Source of the DNA: Fibrobacter sp. UWR4
GTDB taxonomy: Bacteria > Fibrobacterota > Fibrobacteria > Fibrobacterales > Fibrobacteraceae
Reading direction: 5' to 3'
Assembly (NCBI RefSeq): GCF_003149045.1
Contig: NZ_QGDU01000005.1
Location: 1 to 64,000, forward strand
DNA length: 64,000 nt
Part shown: one piece after another, positions 54,576 through 63,875 of the stretch
How the letters are laid out: every line of letters begins with the position of its first letter
Numbering within the stretch: the first letter of the stretch is position 1
Position numbers and translations under genes: made by a program
The notes under the pieces: model-generated
Databases searched by the model: none
The model's input: only the letters and a program-made list of their open reading frames with translations
What the model was told of the DNA's origin: nothing

Positions 54576-55484
54576 ATGTTCAAGTATATCGATTTTGAAC
54601 CGGACGCACGTAAGGCCCTCGAAGAAGGATCCGCCATTGTCGCCCTGGAATCGGCAGGTGCATTTGAAGGAATCCCTTATCCCGAAAATAGGGATACCAT
54701 CCAGACGCTAGCCAACCACGTTCGAAACATAGGCGCCATCCCCGCCCACATCGTTATTAAGGGCGGCCGCATCAAGGTAGGGCTTTCCGACGAAGAAATT
54801 GAAGATTTTGCCAAGAGACAAGGCGAATTGATCAAGGCATCCCGCCGTGACATCCCCATGCTGATAGCCCAGAAGAAGGATGCTGTCATGACCATTGCGG
54901 CCACCATGCTGATTGCAGACCTGGTGGGCATCAAGGTTGTTGCCGGCGGCGGCATTGGCGGCGTCCATCGCGGTGCAGAAACCACCATGGACATTTCCGC
55001 CGACCTGGAAGAATTGGCTGTCAGCAACGTGGTTTGCGTCTGCTCAGGCGCCAAGTCCATCCTGGATTTGGGACTTACCATGGAATATCTGGAAACCAAG
55101 AGCATTCCCGTTATTGGTTACGGCACAGACAAGCTCCCCGCCTATATGGCCCGCGAAAGCGATTTCAACGTGGACTATCGTGCCGACGACGTGGAAACCA
55201 TCGCCCGCGCTTTTGACGTCAAGATGGCTCTGAAACTGGAAGGTGGCCTGCTAGTGACCAATCCGATTCCGGAAGAATACGCCGTGAACGCAAGCGAAAT
55301 GAACCGCGCTATCGACAAGGCCGTGAAGGAAGCCGTCTGGGATGACATCAAGGGCAAGAACATTACACCATTCCTGCTCCGTAGCGTCAAGGCCCAGATG
55401 GGTGCGGAAAGCGTTGAAGCCCAGAAGCATCTCCGTCTGAACAACGCAGAACTTGCAGCAAAGATTGCAAAGGCTTTGCCCTAA
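54576..55484 (+). CDS. psuG: Pseudouridine-5'-phosphate glycosidase PsuG
   Basis: A 302-residue enzyme splitting pseudouridine 5'-phosphate into uracil and ribose 5-phosphate. Seen: ALESAGAFEGIPYPEN (start block), HIVIKGGRIKVGLS, VMTIAATMLIADLVGIKVVAGGGIGGVHRGA and VCSGAKSILDLGLTMEYLET, PVIGYGTD. Its AAGAGGA ribosome site and ATG begin 16 bases after the tRNA, so both may be cut from one transcript. The kinase partner PsuK is not in the window. Confidence 0.93.
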   Translation: MFKYIDFEPDARKALEEGSAIVALESAGAFEGIPYPENRDTIQTLANHVRNIGAIPAHIVIKGGRIKVGLSDEEIEDFAKRQGELIKASRRDIPMLIAQKKDAVMTIAATMLIADLVGIKVVAGGGIGGVHRGAETTMDISADLEELAVSNVVCVCSGAKSILDLGLTMEYLETKSIPVIGYGTDKLPAYMARESDFNVDYRADDVETIARAFDVKMALKLEGGLLVTNPIPEEYAVNASEMNRAIDKAVKEAVWDDIKGKNITPFLLRSVKAQMGAESVEAQKHLRLNNAELAAKIAKALP

Positions 55485-55510
55485 TTCTCCAGGACTTTCG
55501 CAGGTAAGGA

Positions 55511-55762
55511 ATGTCAGAAAAACGCGACGTAAAGATCCACGGTGTTTACCGTCATTTCAAGAACCGCTACTATATGGTGGAGGACGTGGCTCTCCATTCC
55601 GAAAGCACCGAGGAATACGTCGTGTACCGTCGCCTATATGGGGACAATTCCTTATGGATTCGCGAGAAGAACATGTTCCTTAGCGAAGTGGACCACGAGA
55701 AATATCCGGACGTAAAGCAAAAATACCGCTTTGAGCTGGTAGACGATTTTTCCGAAAAATAA
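55511..55762 (+). CDS. DUF1653 family small protein
   Basis: An 83-residue protein matching the DUF1653 pattern: GVYRHFKNRYYMVEDVALHSE, EYVVYRRLYGDNSLWIREKNMFL. The function of this beta-strand domain is unknown; it often stands alone as a small cytoplasmic protein. The start is 26 bases after psuG stops, so the two are likely in one operon. AAGGA directly adjoins the ATG. Confidence 0.82.
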   Translation: MSEKRDVKIHGVYRHFKNRYYMVEDVALHSESTEEYVVYRRLYGDNSLWIREKNMFLSEVDHEKYPDVKQKYRFELVDDFSEK

Positions 55763-58027
55763 CTACTTAAAATATTTCAACAAAGCTGCAAACAGCTTGT
55801 CAGATTCCACAGGCTTCGAAACATGACCGTTCATGCCTGCAGCCAATGCCTTTTCCCGGTCTTCTTCAAAAGCGTCCGCTGTCAAGGCGATAATGGGTAT
55901 AAGGGACAGATCCTTACGGCCAGAATTTCGGATATTACGGGCAGCCGTATAGCCATCCATCACAGGCATCTGGATATCCATCAACACCAGGTTAAAATAT
56001 CCCTGCTCGCTATTTTCCAGAAGTTCGCAGGCAATACGGCCATTTTCAGCCACAACCAATTCCACACCGGATTCCGTCAGCAGATGCTTCGCGATCATCT
56101 GGTTCATGTGGTTATCTTCCGCCAACAAAATGCGCTTCCCTGCAAATTGATTCGGCTCCACATGGACATCTACAATTTCTTCAGACGGAGTTCCAGTGGA
56201 ACTAGCAAGCTGATTATCTTTAGAAAGTACAAAGGATAGTTCCACCGTAAATTCCGTACCCACGTTCTGTTCGCTAACTACAGAAATACGACCACCCATC
56301 ATATCCACCAGAGTTTTAGCAATGGACATGCCTAAGCCGGTTCCCGGTATGCCACTAACCGTGCTGGTCTTTTCACGTTCAAAGGGCTCGAAAATATTCT
56401 TGAGGAATTCCTGAGACATGCCGATACCGGAATCCTTCACGACGAAACAATAACTCACACGGTCCAGTTCCGTATTTTCCTGTTCCGTAATGGAAAAGTT
56501 TACCTTGCCACCTTCCGGAGTATACTTCACTGCGTTGCTTAACAGGTTTAGCAAGATTTGCTTCAGTCGCAACTTATCACAAAGGACTACACGATCCTTT
56601 GAAATGTTCATTTCCACCAGGAAATCCAACTGACGAGCAGCCACATCATCGTGAAGAATTGTATTCAGTTCTTCAATAATGACGGCAACATTTTCCGTTT
56701 TTTCCGACAGGCTTACTCGACCGCTTTCAATACGGCTCATATCCAGCACATCATTGATCAAGGCCAGCAAATGCGAGTTCGCCACAGAAATTTTATCAAG
56801 ATAGTCACACACGAGCACAGTATCATCCGCATGCTTTTGAGCCAACTTGGTAAAACCGGTAATAGCATTCATGGGGGTGCGGATATCATGGCTCATATTA
56901 TTCAGGAATACAGTCTTGGATTTGTTAGCAGATTCCGCCGCAACCAAAGCCTCCTGAAGTCGATTCATTTGTTCAATCTCCTTCATTTTTTCCTTATGGA
57001 CTTTACGAGTGGCAAGCATTACGCCAGAAGCGGTTTCATTCTCCTCTCGCTTCACGGAAATCATGCTGATTTCAGTCCATTCCGCACTATTCGTCTTGTC
57101 ATCTACAGCCGTAGAGAGAAACTGCATGGAAAGCATATTTCGGTTGGCAAGTCTCTTTCCGATAGTCTGCAAATCCGTGAATTTGTACATCGCCTCACGG
57201 AAATTATCCGCAACAAAATTTTCGCAGAAAACTTTCATCCTACGAGAGGCATGCCCACCTTTGTCGCCAAACAGGGCGTGTGCTTCCGGCAAGGAAACCA
57301 GTTCAATATAGGAATCCGCCTTCAGGTCAATATAATAAAGTGTGGTATAGATATTCCCTAATGAACGGAACATATCCATCTGGGATTCCAGTTTGTCATA
57401 GGAGTCCTGAATACGACGTCGGTTATCCTTATTTCGTTTAACTTCGAGTCTGTTGTTCGCACGGGCGGAATTCGTGATTCCCGCGACAAAAAAACCAACA
57501 ATAGACCACACAATCACATTCATCACATCGGAATGAAAAATTTCGGAAGGCTTAAAATGATGTGCAACCAAAAGAAACGCCAGATCCGCCATCAACACCA
57601 GGAACACTCCGTTAATCGGTTTTAGGCAGAACAACATAGGCAGCACAATAATCATCACCACAAAAGCCAGTGCATAGGAACCAGGATCCAGTATCGTACC
57701 GATCACAATGCCCAGGGCAAACAAGGTCACATTAAAAACAAAAGTAAGAATCACAACGTATTTGGGAGCCTGATTCCTAACGAATTTAGCAAGCGAGAAA
57801 ATGACCAGCTCCACAGCCGCAATGCATGCGTACGAGAATGCATTTTTATGGTACATTTCGTCAAAGAACTGGGTATAAAAGGCCAAAACGGACATGAGCA
57901 AGCACATGGATGCCGAAACCATCATCAGGATGGAGCGATTCTCCTTTTGGATCTCAGGCCACACCAGATGCCAATCCGTCTCTTTAAGATTGGCATAAAG
58001 CAAATAGTTTTTCAGTTTTTCAATCAT
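55763..58027 (-). CDS. Hybrid sensor histidine kinase
   Basis: A 754-residue sensor kinase. N-terminal six or so membrane helices (about residues 35-190), a PAS-like domain (about 215-345), HisKA with NNMSHDIRTPMN (phospho-His near 377), the ATPase domain (KQILLNLLSNAVKYTPEGG, VKDSGIGM, PGTGLGMSIAKTLV) and a C-terminal receiver with RILLAEDNHMNQ and VLMDIQMPVMDG (phospho-Asp near 686). Its response-regulator target is not adjacent, so signals probably pass to a separate protein. ATG 58027 with GAGG upstream is preferred. It faces the end of the DUF1653 gene directly. Confidence 0.93.
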   Translation of the reverse strand: MIEKLKNYLLYANLKETDWHLVWPEIQKENRSILMMVSASMCLLMSVLAFYTQFFDEMYHKNAFSYACIAAVELVIFSLAKFVRNQAPKYVVILTFVFNVTLFALGIVIGTILDPGSYALAFVVMIIVLPMLFCLKPINGVFLVLMADLAFLLVAHHFKPSEIFHSDVMNVIVWSIVGFFVAGITNSARANNRLEVKRNKDNRRRIQDSYDKLESQMDMFRSLGNIYTTLYYIDLKADSYIELVSLPEAHALFGDKGGHASRRMKVFCENFVADNFREAMYKFTDLQTIGKRLANRNMLSMQFLSTAVDDKTNSAEWTEISMISVKREENETASGVMLATRKVHKEKMKEIEQMNRLQEALVAAESANKSKTVFLNNMSHDIRTPMNAITGFTKLAQKHADDTVLVCDYLDKISVANSHLLALINDVLDMSRIESGRVSLSEKTENVAVIIEELNTILHDDVAARQLDFLVEMNISKDRVVLCDKLRLKQILLNLLSNAVKYTPEGGKVNFSITEQENTELDRVSYCFVVKDSGIGMSQEFLKNIFEPFEREKTSTVSGIPGTGLGMSIAKTLVDMMGGRISVVSEQNVGTEFTVELSFVLSKDNQLASSTGTPSEEIVDVHVEPNQFAGKRILLAEDNHMNQMIAKHLLTESGVELVVAENGRIACELLENSEQGYFNLVLMDIQMPVMDGYTAARNIRNSGRKDLSLIPIIALTADAFEEDREKALAAGMNGHVSKPVESDKLFAALLKYFK

Positions 58028-58060
58028 TAACATCCTCAAACATGCAATTCAGGCAGTCGC

Positions 58061-59488
58061 TTACATCTTATCCAGCACATGCCTACGCCATTTGCCCCCT
58101 CGCCAGCGAAGAAGGAACAATACGGGCGCTGTTCCATACACGCAAACCACGATAATCCATGCATAATGGGCAGGCATCTTGAAAACATATGCCGCAATAT
58201 ACAAGGCGATCGTATTAAACCAGTTCATCAGGCCACAGGCAATCATGACCCAAACTGTATCTCCGGCTCCACGAAGGGCTCCGCAGTAAATAACCAGGAG
58301 CACTTCCACAAAAATGTAGAGTGTCGCAAATCGAAGCATGAAAATGCTGATCGGTCGAGCTGTTTCAAAAATTGCAAGCGCCTCCGCAGAAGCAGCGGCA
58401 TCCGGTCTAAAAATATCCGCAAGGACGCCAGGCAGGAATATGAGAAGTACGCCTATAATCAAGGAATAGGCCCAGCCCACCTTCAAGCCTGAGTAAGTTG
58501 AACGGGTAGCCGCGGCAGCCTGCTTTGCCCCCACGTATCGTCCCACCAAACTTGTGGAAGCCACTTCCAAACCCATCAAAGGAACGTACGCCACCATATC
58601 CCAATTAAACATCACCGAAGCCGCAGTCGCTTCCACAGGCCCTAACCCATGGAACAGCAGGATCATCAACTGGAAAGCGGCCATATTCAAAAACATTTCC
58701 ACACCAGAAGGCAAGCCTCGTTTTAGAAGCTCCTTCATCTGATCGAAATTCATCCTTAGATGGTGGCGGGTTTCGAAACGTCGATCATTCTTCTTACCGA
58801 AATAAACCACAAACAGCATGACCGTGGATACAATGTTTCCTATGACCGTACCATAAGCGGCACCCGCCACACCGAGGGCAGGAACAGGACCGCAACCATA
58901 AATCAAAAGATAGTTGCAGGCGATATTTACCAGCATGCCCACAAAGGCGGCCTTCATGATCACCTTGGTTTCGCCAATGCCACTAAAGAAGCAAGGCGCT
59001 GCATTACGAACAAGACTCACCACCCCACCGAACATGAGGATATTGAAATAAGTTTTCTGGTGGACCAGCTGGTCAGCCGCTACCCCCTGAATTCCAAAAA
59101 TGGCATGGCCCAAGGGAATGGTCAAATAAAGAAAGGGCACGCAAAGGAGGGATAAATACACCGCCTGCATAAAGACACTGGCACATTCGCCCTTTCGTCC
59201 GGCCCCCATACGCTGAGCTACCATGGCGGTTGTATAGCTGATCATTCCCGTAAAGAAAGTAGTCAGGACCAGATTCATTCCGCCAGCACCTAAACTGGCA
59301 TTCATTTCCGCAGGCCCCAACTTACTGAGGAACAGACGATCCACAAAAGTCATCAGGGTGTCAAAGGACATGGAGAGAAGCATAGGAAGCGCAACGACCA
59401 GCACATCCTTGATATCCCCATTTTTGCGAAATTTTCGCTTCCCTAAGGATTTTTCAATCTGTTGTTCCTCTACAGCACTATTGAACAT
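58061..59488 (-). CDS. MATE-family efflux transporter
   Basis: A 475-residue protein with about twelve helices (DVLVVALPMLLSMSFDTLMTFVDRLFLSKLG, then AMVAQRMGAGRKGECASV). The pattern is MATE, an antiporter for organic cations; distant from the MATE gene at 43423. A basic N-terminus (KSLGKRKFRKNGD) precedes the first helix. ATG 59488 follows GGTGA. It ends 33 bases before the kinase start and is on the same strand, so it may be in one transcript with it. Confidence 0.88.
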   Translation of the reverse strand: MFNSAVEEQQIEKSLGKRKFRKNGDIKDVLVVALPMLLSMSFDTLMTFVDRLFLSKLGPAEMNASLGAGGMNLVLTTFFTGMISYTTAMVAQRMGAGRKGECASVFMQAVYLSLLCVPFLYLTIPLGHAIFGIQGVAADQLVHQKTYFNILMFGGVVSLVRNAAPCFFSGIGETKVIMKAAFVGMLVNIACNYLLIYGCGPVPALGVAGAAYGTVIGNIVSTVMLFVVYFGKKNDRRFETRHHLRMNFDQMKELLKRGLPSGVEMFLNMAAFQLMILLFHGLGPVEATAASVMFNWDMVAYVPLMGLEVASTSLVGRYVGAKQAAAATRSTYSGLKVGWAYSLIIGVLLIFLPGVLADIFRPDAAASAEALAIFETARPISIFMLRFATLYIFVEVLLVIYCGALRGAGDTVWVMIACGLMNWFNTIALYIAAYVFKMPAHYAWIIVVCVYGTAPVLFLLRWRGGKWRRHVLDKM

Positions 59489-59564
59489 TGCGTCACCGCA
59501 TATTTTCTCCGGCAACGCAAAATAGCAATTTTATCAGTAATACTGTTCTAGAAAGGCGGTCTAT

Positions 59565-61505
59565 TTACTGAAATGTCGCCCCAAAAGCAGTCGCTTCCGT
59601 AGGAACGACTACGCGGGGATTATCGGTAGAACCATCTTCCCATCCCACAAAGCCTTCTCCCTTCGCAGTAAGCACCATGGGATTTCCAGCAAAGAACTTG
59701 CCCGCATAATTGCGGCTGGGTAAGGACATGCCATCCAGAAGGATTTCCCCGTTACCCGCAACAGCGAACTCAACATTCACGTCTGCGCCCAGGCCATATT
59801 CGGCACGCCATTCGTTGCGATTTGCAGCATCACGTTCTTCAGCCCATTCCTTAATGCAACTACCGGATACCGAGAAACCCTTTCCGCAGGAATTCTTGTA
59901 ATAAAGTTTTTCGCGATCAAACTTCTTCATATCTCGGGAGGATTCCGCGTCAGGAATAGTTGCAGCCATGCGATTGGTTGCTTCAGCAACCCTGCCGGCA
60001 TTCACATAGGAGGAATAGATTACAGCAGCACGATTAATGAAGCTACGTACAAATTCAGGATTTGTATTCAGCTTCACAAATACGTTATGGAAGCATAGCG
60101 GATTGGATCCGTCGCCAGACTTAACGCTGCAATGTCCGTTTCCACCCTGCTTAATCCACTTGAACATATTCGTGCTCTGGGAAAAACCGCTTACGCCCCA
60201 TTCCCAGTCAAAACCATGGTCAAGATCATAGGCAACAAACTTCCACTTCTGGGTTCCGGAACGCCATACACGCAAATTGTTATTGGGCCAGTCTCCATTG
60301 TGGTAATAGATTTCTGCAGCCATATATTCCATATAGCTCTGCACATTCATGCGTGCCTTAACGGCGGCATAGGCCTTATTGTTTTCACCTGTCAGGTCAC
60401 TTGCAGAAATGAAATTCAGCAGATCCACGTAATCATCCGTAGTACCACCGCTGGCTTCTACAGAGCGACCTGCATGCTTGATAAAATCAACAGCTTCCGC
60501 ATCGATACCGTAGTTGGTTTCCACAAAATGTTCATTTAGCTTTTCGCGCATATCGTGGATACCGTAGTAGATACCATTATAGAACACCACCACCTGGCGG
60601 GAGCGCTGGTAATCTACCTGGGTTCCTTCCAGAAGGCTTGTTGCCATGGCATCTTCCAGATAGTCACTGACAAAGCGGTTGCCGTTATTACGCAGGATAA
60701 AGCCTTTAAACTTTTTCTGATTGGGACGGGTATCAAACAGCGGATATCTGAAGTGTCCCTTCTGTAATTTCTTCTTCATGTTCAGGGACAGGGACTTCTT
60801 TTTCTGGTTACGGCTATAGCCACCCATAATGGACGCTTCCATGTCCACTTCAAAAGCCTTGACATCAGACTTGCTACCATTGGGGAAATATTCCACATGG
60901 GCAACCACAGCCGTATCAAGCCAGAAATCTGCATCAGAACAAGGATCCGGTTTACAGGGCTCCGCCTTGAGGATTTGCTTGTAATACCAAGGAGGTACCG
61001 TCACAGCAACCACCGGCATAGAAACAGTTTCACCAATGAAGTAGGTTTCCACAGACTTTGCCGCAACGGAATCACCAATGAACTCCGTACAACGGGCGAC
61101 CTTGGAGGTATCGATAGTCACGGGACCTTCCACTGCGGCGGTTTCCAGCGTAGGTTCATTTCCATCAAAAGTACAGCGAACTTCTCCGCCATATTGAGGT
61201 GCAGGAATATCAACGGTAAGGGCCTCGTCATAAAAACCGGCTTCTGGCAAACCCAATTTAGGCGCAGTCTTCTTAGTTAGACCATTTTCCTTGGCACCTT
61301 CAGCTTCCCAATCCGTCACCAGGATTTCATCCTTGGCGGCATCAGCATTCTGCTGGGCTTCCTCTTCCGTAGAAGGAGGAGTCGACGGAGCAGAAGGTTT
61401 ATCAGATTCTTCGGAACAGGAAGTTAAAAACGAACCCATTCCCATCAAAAAGACTCCGCACGCGATACAATTATTGCGATTAAGCCAACCAAACACTTTG
61501 TTCAT
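59565..61505 (-). CDS. CotH-like lipoprotein
   Basis: A 646-residue lipoprotein (lipobox FLTSC, Cys 30) with a Ser/Pro/Glu linker. Residues about 85-160 resemble a chitobiase C-terminal-type beta domain (CTFDGNEPT). The CotH kinase-like part follows (about 190-560): FNGI-like YNGIYYGIHDMREKLNEHF, NYGIDAEAVDFIKH and FVAYDLDHGFDW. CotH proteins phosphorylate proteins or bind the surface. The C-terminal part ends with a beta domain (EFAVAGNGEILLDG). AAGGATG stands before the ATG. Function on the Fibrobacter surface is unknown. Confidence 0.82.
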   Translation of the reverse strand: MNKVFGWLNRNNCIACGVFLMGMGSFLTSCSEESDKPSAPSTPPSTEEEAQQNADAAKDEILVTDWEAEGAKENGLTKKTAPKLGLPEAGFYDEALTVDIPAPQYGGEVRCTFDGNEPTLETAAVEGPVTIDTSKVARCTEFIGDSVAAKSVETYFIGETVSMPVVAVTVPPWYYKQILKAEPCKPDPCSDADFWLDTAVVAHVEYFPNGSKSDVKAFEVDMEASIMGGYSRNQKKKSLSLNMKKKLQKGHFRYPLFDTRPNQKKFKGFILRNNGNRFVSDYLEDAMATSLLEGTQVDYQRSRQVVVFYNGIYYGIHDMREKLNEHFVETNYGIDAEAVDFIKHAGRSVEASGGTTDDYVDLLNFISASDLTGENNKAYAAVKARMNVQSYMEYMAAEIYYHNGDWPNNNLRVWRSGTQKWKFVAYDLDHGFDWEWGVSGFSQSTNMFKWIKQGGNGHCSVKSGDGSNPLCFHNVFVKLNTNPEFVRSFINRAAVIYSSYVNAGRVAEATNRMAATIPDAESSRDMKKFDREKLYYKNSCGKGFSVSGSCIKEWAEERDAANRNEWRAEYGLGADVNVEFAVAGNGEILLDGMSLPSRNYAGKFFAGNPMVLTAKGEGFVGWEDGSTDNPRVVVPTEATAFGATFQ

Positions 61506-61629
61506 CACAAACATCCTTCTCCAAAAAAAGGAATTTTTCAAATCCGCTGGCCAATATAGGTTATTCCCTCCACCCAGTCAAGAAAAAAGCAGTTAACCGA
61601 AAGTCCTGTTGATTGAGTTCACATCAAAG

Positions 61630-61668
61630 AAAAAAGACTGCCCCGGCATAAACCGGAGCAGCCTTTTT
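61630..61668 (-). terminator. Terminator of the xylanase gene
   Basis: On the minus strand GGCTGCTCCGG-TTTATG-CCGGGGCAGTC is followed by T6. It stands about 45 bases after the xylanase stop codon. Confidence 0.88.
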
Positions 61669-61710
61669 GGGGGTTAGGAGGATCTTCTGATCGCTCGATC
61701 AAACCTTTGA

Positions 61711-63510
61711 TTACTTCACGATTAGGCCTTCATTCTGAACGGCACCATCGACAGTAACCTGATACTTACCCTTGAAGCCACGGAACTTTGCCACACCGTT
61801 TTCATCGGCAGTCACAGTCGCTTCAGTGGTCCAAACCTTGTGCCACAAGTCGTAAATCTTTGTTGCGGCAGGCTTTTCGGAACCATCGGCACGGATGATA
61901 CCACCGTTCTGGACCCAGTGACGGTTATCCCAGAAGCCCCACATCACGATGCCGTTTACAGCAGGATGGCTGAACAAGGTACGGATAACCTTTTCGTATT
62001 CGCTAGCCTGTTCTTCTTCAGAGATGGTAAGACCCTTGTCCCAGGCACCAAAGTCAAGTTCGGTCACCTTGATGGGCAGGCCCAGAGCTGCAAGCTTATC
62101 CAGACGTTCCTTGATGAGGGCCGGAACCACGGGGCGAGTACCGAAGTGGCACTGGACACCAATACCGCTAATGGGAACCTTACGATCAATCAAGCCCTTA
62201 ATCAAGCTAATGTATCGATCGGTTTCACCAGCAGCAACCACCTGGTATTCGTTGATGTAGAGGATTGCTTCGGGATCAGCCTGGTGAGCCCAGATGAAGG
62301 CGCTATCCAAATAGTTGATGCCGCAAAGGTTGGTGGTGTACATTTCGTGGATGGGTTCGTTCCACACGTCGTATTCCACAATCTTGCCCTTATATTCCTT
62401 CAGGTCGCGGTCGATACGAGCCTTCAGCTTCTTGCCGAAATCTTCGCACTGGCTAGCCTTATTAGGATTGGAGAAGTGCTTATCGAAGCCATAGCCCTGG
62501 TGAGCCCAGTACAGAGCGTGACCGCGGAGAGTCCAGCCATTTTCCTGGGTAAACTTCACGTAGCGATCCATTTCTTCGCGGAGGGGCTTACCTTCCTTGC
62601 GTTCGTATTCAGGCCACTTGAACTGGTTTTCGGTAACTGCATGCCAGAAGTACTTCTTGGCGGCAGCTTTATACCACTGTTCCGTGCTGTCCTTGTCCGG
62701 ACCATAGAATGCAAGAGCGGTACCGAAGGGGAAATCATGCTGCAGAAGCTTCACGGAAACTTCTTCACCCGGATTAGCCTTCACTTCAAAATCAGCCTTG
62801 CGGATTTCATCGATACGGGTATCCGCTTCAGCATACCAGGTAGTGTCCAGATCACCCTGCATGGAAATAGCCACATTGTCGATCTGCATCCAACCCTTCT
62901 GGATACCCACCTGGAAGGTGACATTATTCAGGCCGTAACCCTTCTGGTCAGCAAGGAAGGTCATGGAATAAGTCTGCCATTCCGGAGTCAGGGCATAGGA
63001 AGCGCTTTCCTTCTGCTTGTATTCCGTATCGGGACCACCCTGGACCACGGCGTTCATAGCCATGTTCCCTCTAGCAACGAAGGAAAGAGTGTAATAAGTA
63101 GAGTCCGCCAGGAATTTAGGCGGCTGAAGCTGCAGGCCCCACCAAGGATCCGGCAGTTCCTTCACGATCACCTGGGCGCCGTTGGTGCAGTTCACGCCAA
63201 GACCCTGAACGCCAATCTGGCTTTCCACCTTGGCAGTCTTGCGACCATCTTCCTTGATCCACAAATACCAGCCGCCATCGCCATATTCCATGTCGCCGTT
63301 GGTCATCTTGTTGGATACAGGAATCTCCTCGAATTCTTCGGGATTGCAGCCCGTGGGAGGAGGAACATCTGCATTCGCAGAAGTGGCAGCCATGCTGGCA
63401 GGACCACCTGCAGTAGAAATCACGGAAGGACTAGCATTTTCGCTGCCAGCGCAGCCCACCAATGCAGCCACAGGCAAAGCCCAAAGGGCGGTTTTTAAGG
63501 ATTTATGCAT
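61711..63510 (-). CDS. GH10 endo-1,4-beta-xylanase lipoprotein
   Basis: A 599-residue lipoprotein (MHKSLKTALWALPVAALVGC, Cys 20). Residues about 50-215 are a jelly-roll carbohydrate-binding-like module (MTNGDMEYGDGGWYLW); residues about 240-560 form the GH10 barrel with acid/base Glu in YDVWNEPIHEM (near 383) and nucleophile Glu in VTELDFGAW (near 484), RGHALYWAHQG and MWGFWD. The enzyme cuts xylan backbones; its lipid anchor suggests action at the cell surface on plant fibre. An upstream ATG at 63516 exists; AGGA supports the start at 63510. Confidence 0.93.
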   Translation of the reverse strand: MHKSLKTALWALPVAALVGCAGSENASPSVISTAGGPASMAATSANADVPPPTGCNPEEFEEIPVSNKMTNGDMEYGDGGWYLWIKEDGRKTAKVESQIGVQGLGVNCTNGAQVIVKELPDPWWGLQLQPPKFLADSTYYTLSFVARGNMAMNAVVQGGPDTEYKQKESASYALTPEWQTYSMTFLADQKGYGLNNVTFQVGIQKGWMQIDNVAISMQGDLDTTWYAEADTRIDEIRKADFEVKANPGEEVSVKLLQHDFPFGTALAFYGPDKDSTEQWYKAAAKKYFWHAVTENQFKWPEYERKEGKPLREEMDRYVKFTQENGWTLRGHALYWAHQGYGFDKHFSNPNKASQCEDFGKKLKARIDRDLKEYKGKIVEYDVWNEPIHEMYTTNLCGINYLDSAFIWAHQADPEAILYINEYQVVAAGETDRYISLIKGLIDRKVPISGIGVQCHFGTRPVVPALIKERLDKLAALGLPIKVTELDFGAWDKGLTISEEEQASEYEKVIRTLFSHPAVNGIVMWGFWDNRHWVQNGGIIRADGSEKPAATKIYDLWHKVWTTEATVTADENGVAKFRGFKGKYQVTVDGAVQNEGLIVK

Positions 63511-63875
63511 AAACATTCCTATTCTTTTCAAATTTTTCAGCTAGAATATAATTATAAAAGTGCGGGATAAGCCTGCAGCAAATCAAAAAGTGTACACAAC
63601 TGTATCAAGTGACTAGCGTCATCCAAATCAGGGAAACAATCTAGCTTTATACAAAGAAATATACTATATTCAACATATTCTCATCCGGCATTCGTGCGCG
63701 GCCATTAACTCTCTGCTTGCTGCTCGCGGCACTTCGCTTTCAACTTGACCGAAGGAAGGACGCCGCAGGGGACCTGGGAATGCGCTTCCTGAGTAAGTAA
63801 CGTAGGGCCCCCGATTTCAACGAAAAATTGAGGTCGGCACCATATCGTTAACCATTTTTACTCAAGAGGTATCCC
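63511..63875 (+). other. Gap with possible structured leader
   Basis: This 365-base stretch has no credible ORF. It should hold promoters for the xylanase (-) and the following gene (+). In 63726-63766 GCGGC/GCCGC encloses CTTCG/CGAAG. At 63811-63837 CCGATTTCAA/TTGAGGTCGG pairs with two G-U pairs, so the hairpin belongs to a plus-strand RNA, ending 38 bases before the next ATG. I could not assign it to a known riboswitch or small RNA. Confidence 0.45.

Noticed and set aside
63700-63820. Possible 4.5S (SRP) RNA, because of GACCGAAGGAAGGACGCCGC
   Set aside because: The conserved GGAAGGNAGCAG loop and the matching long 5'/3' closing stem are not present, so I left it as an unassigned structured region.
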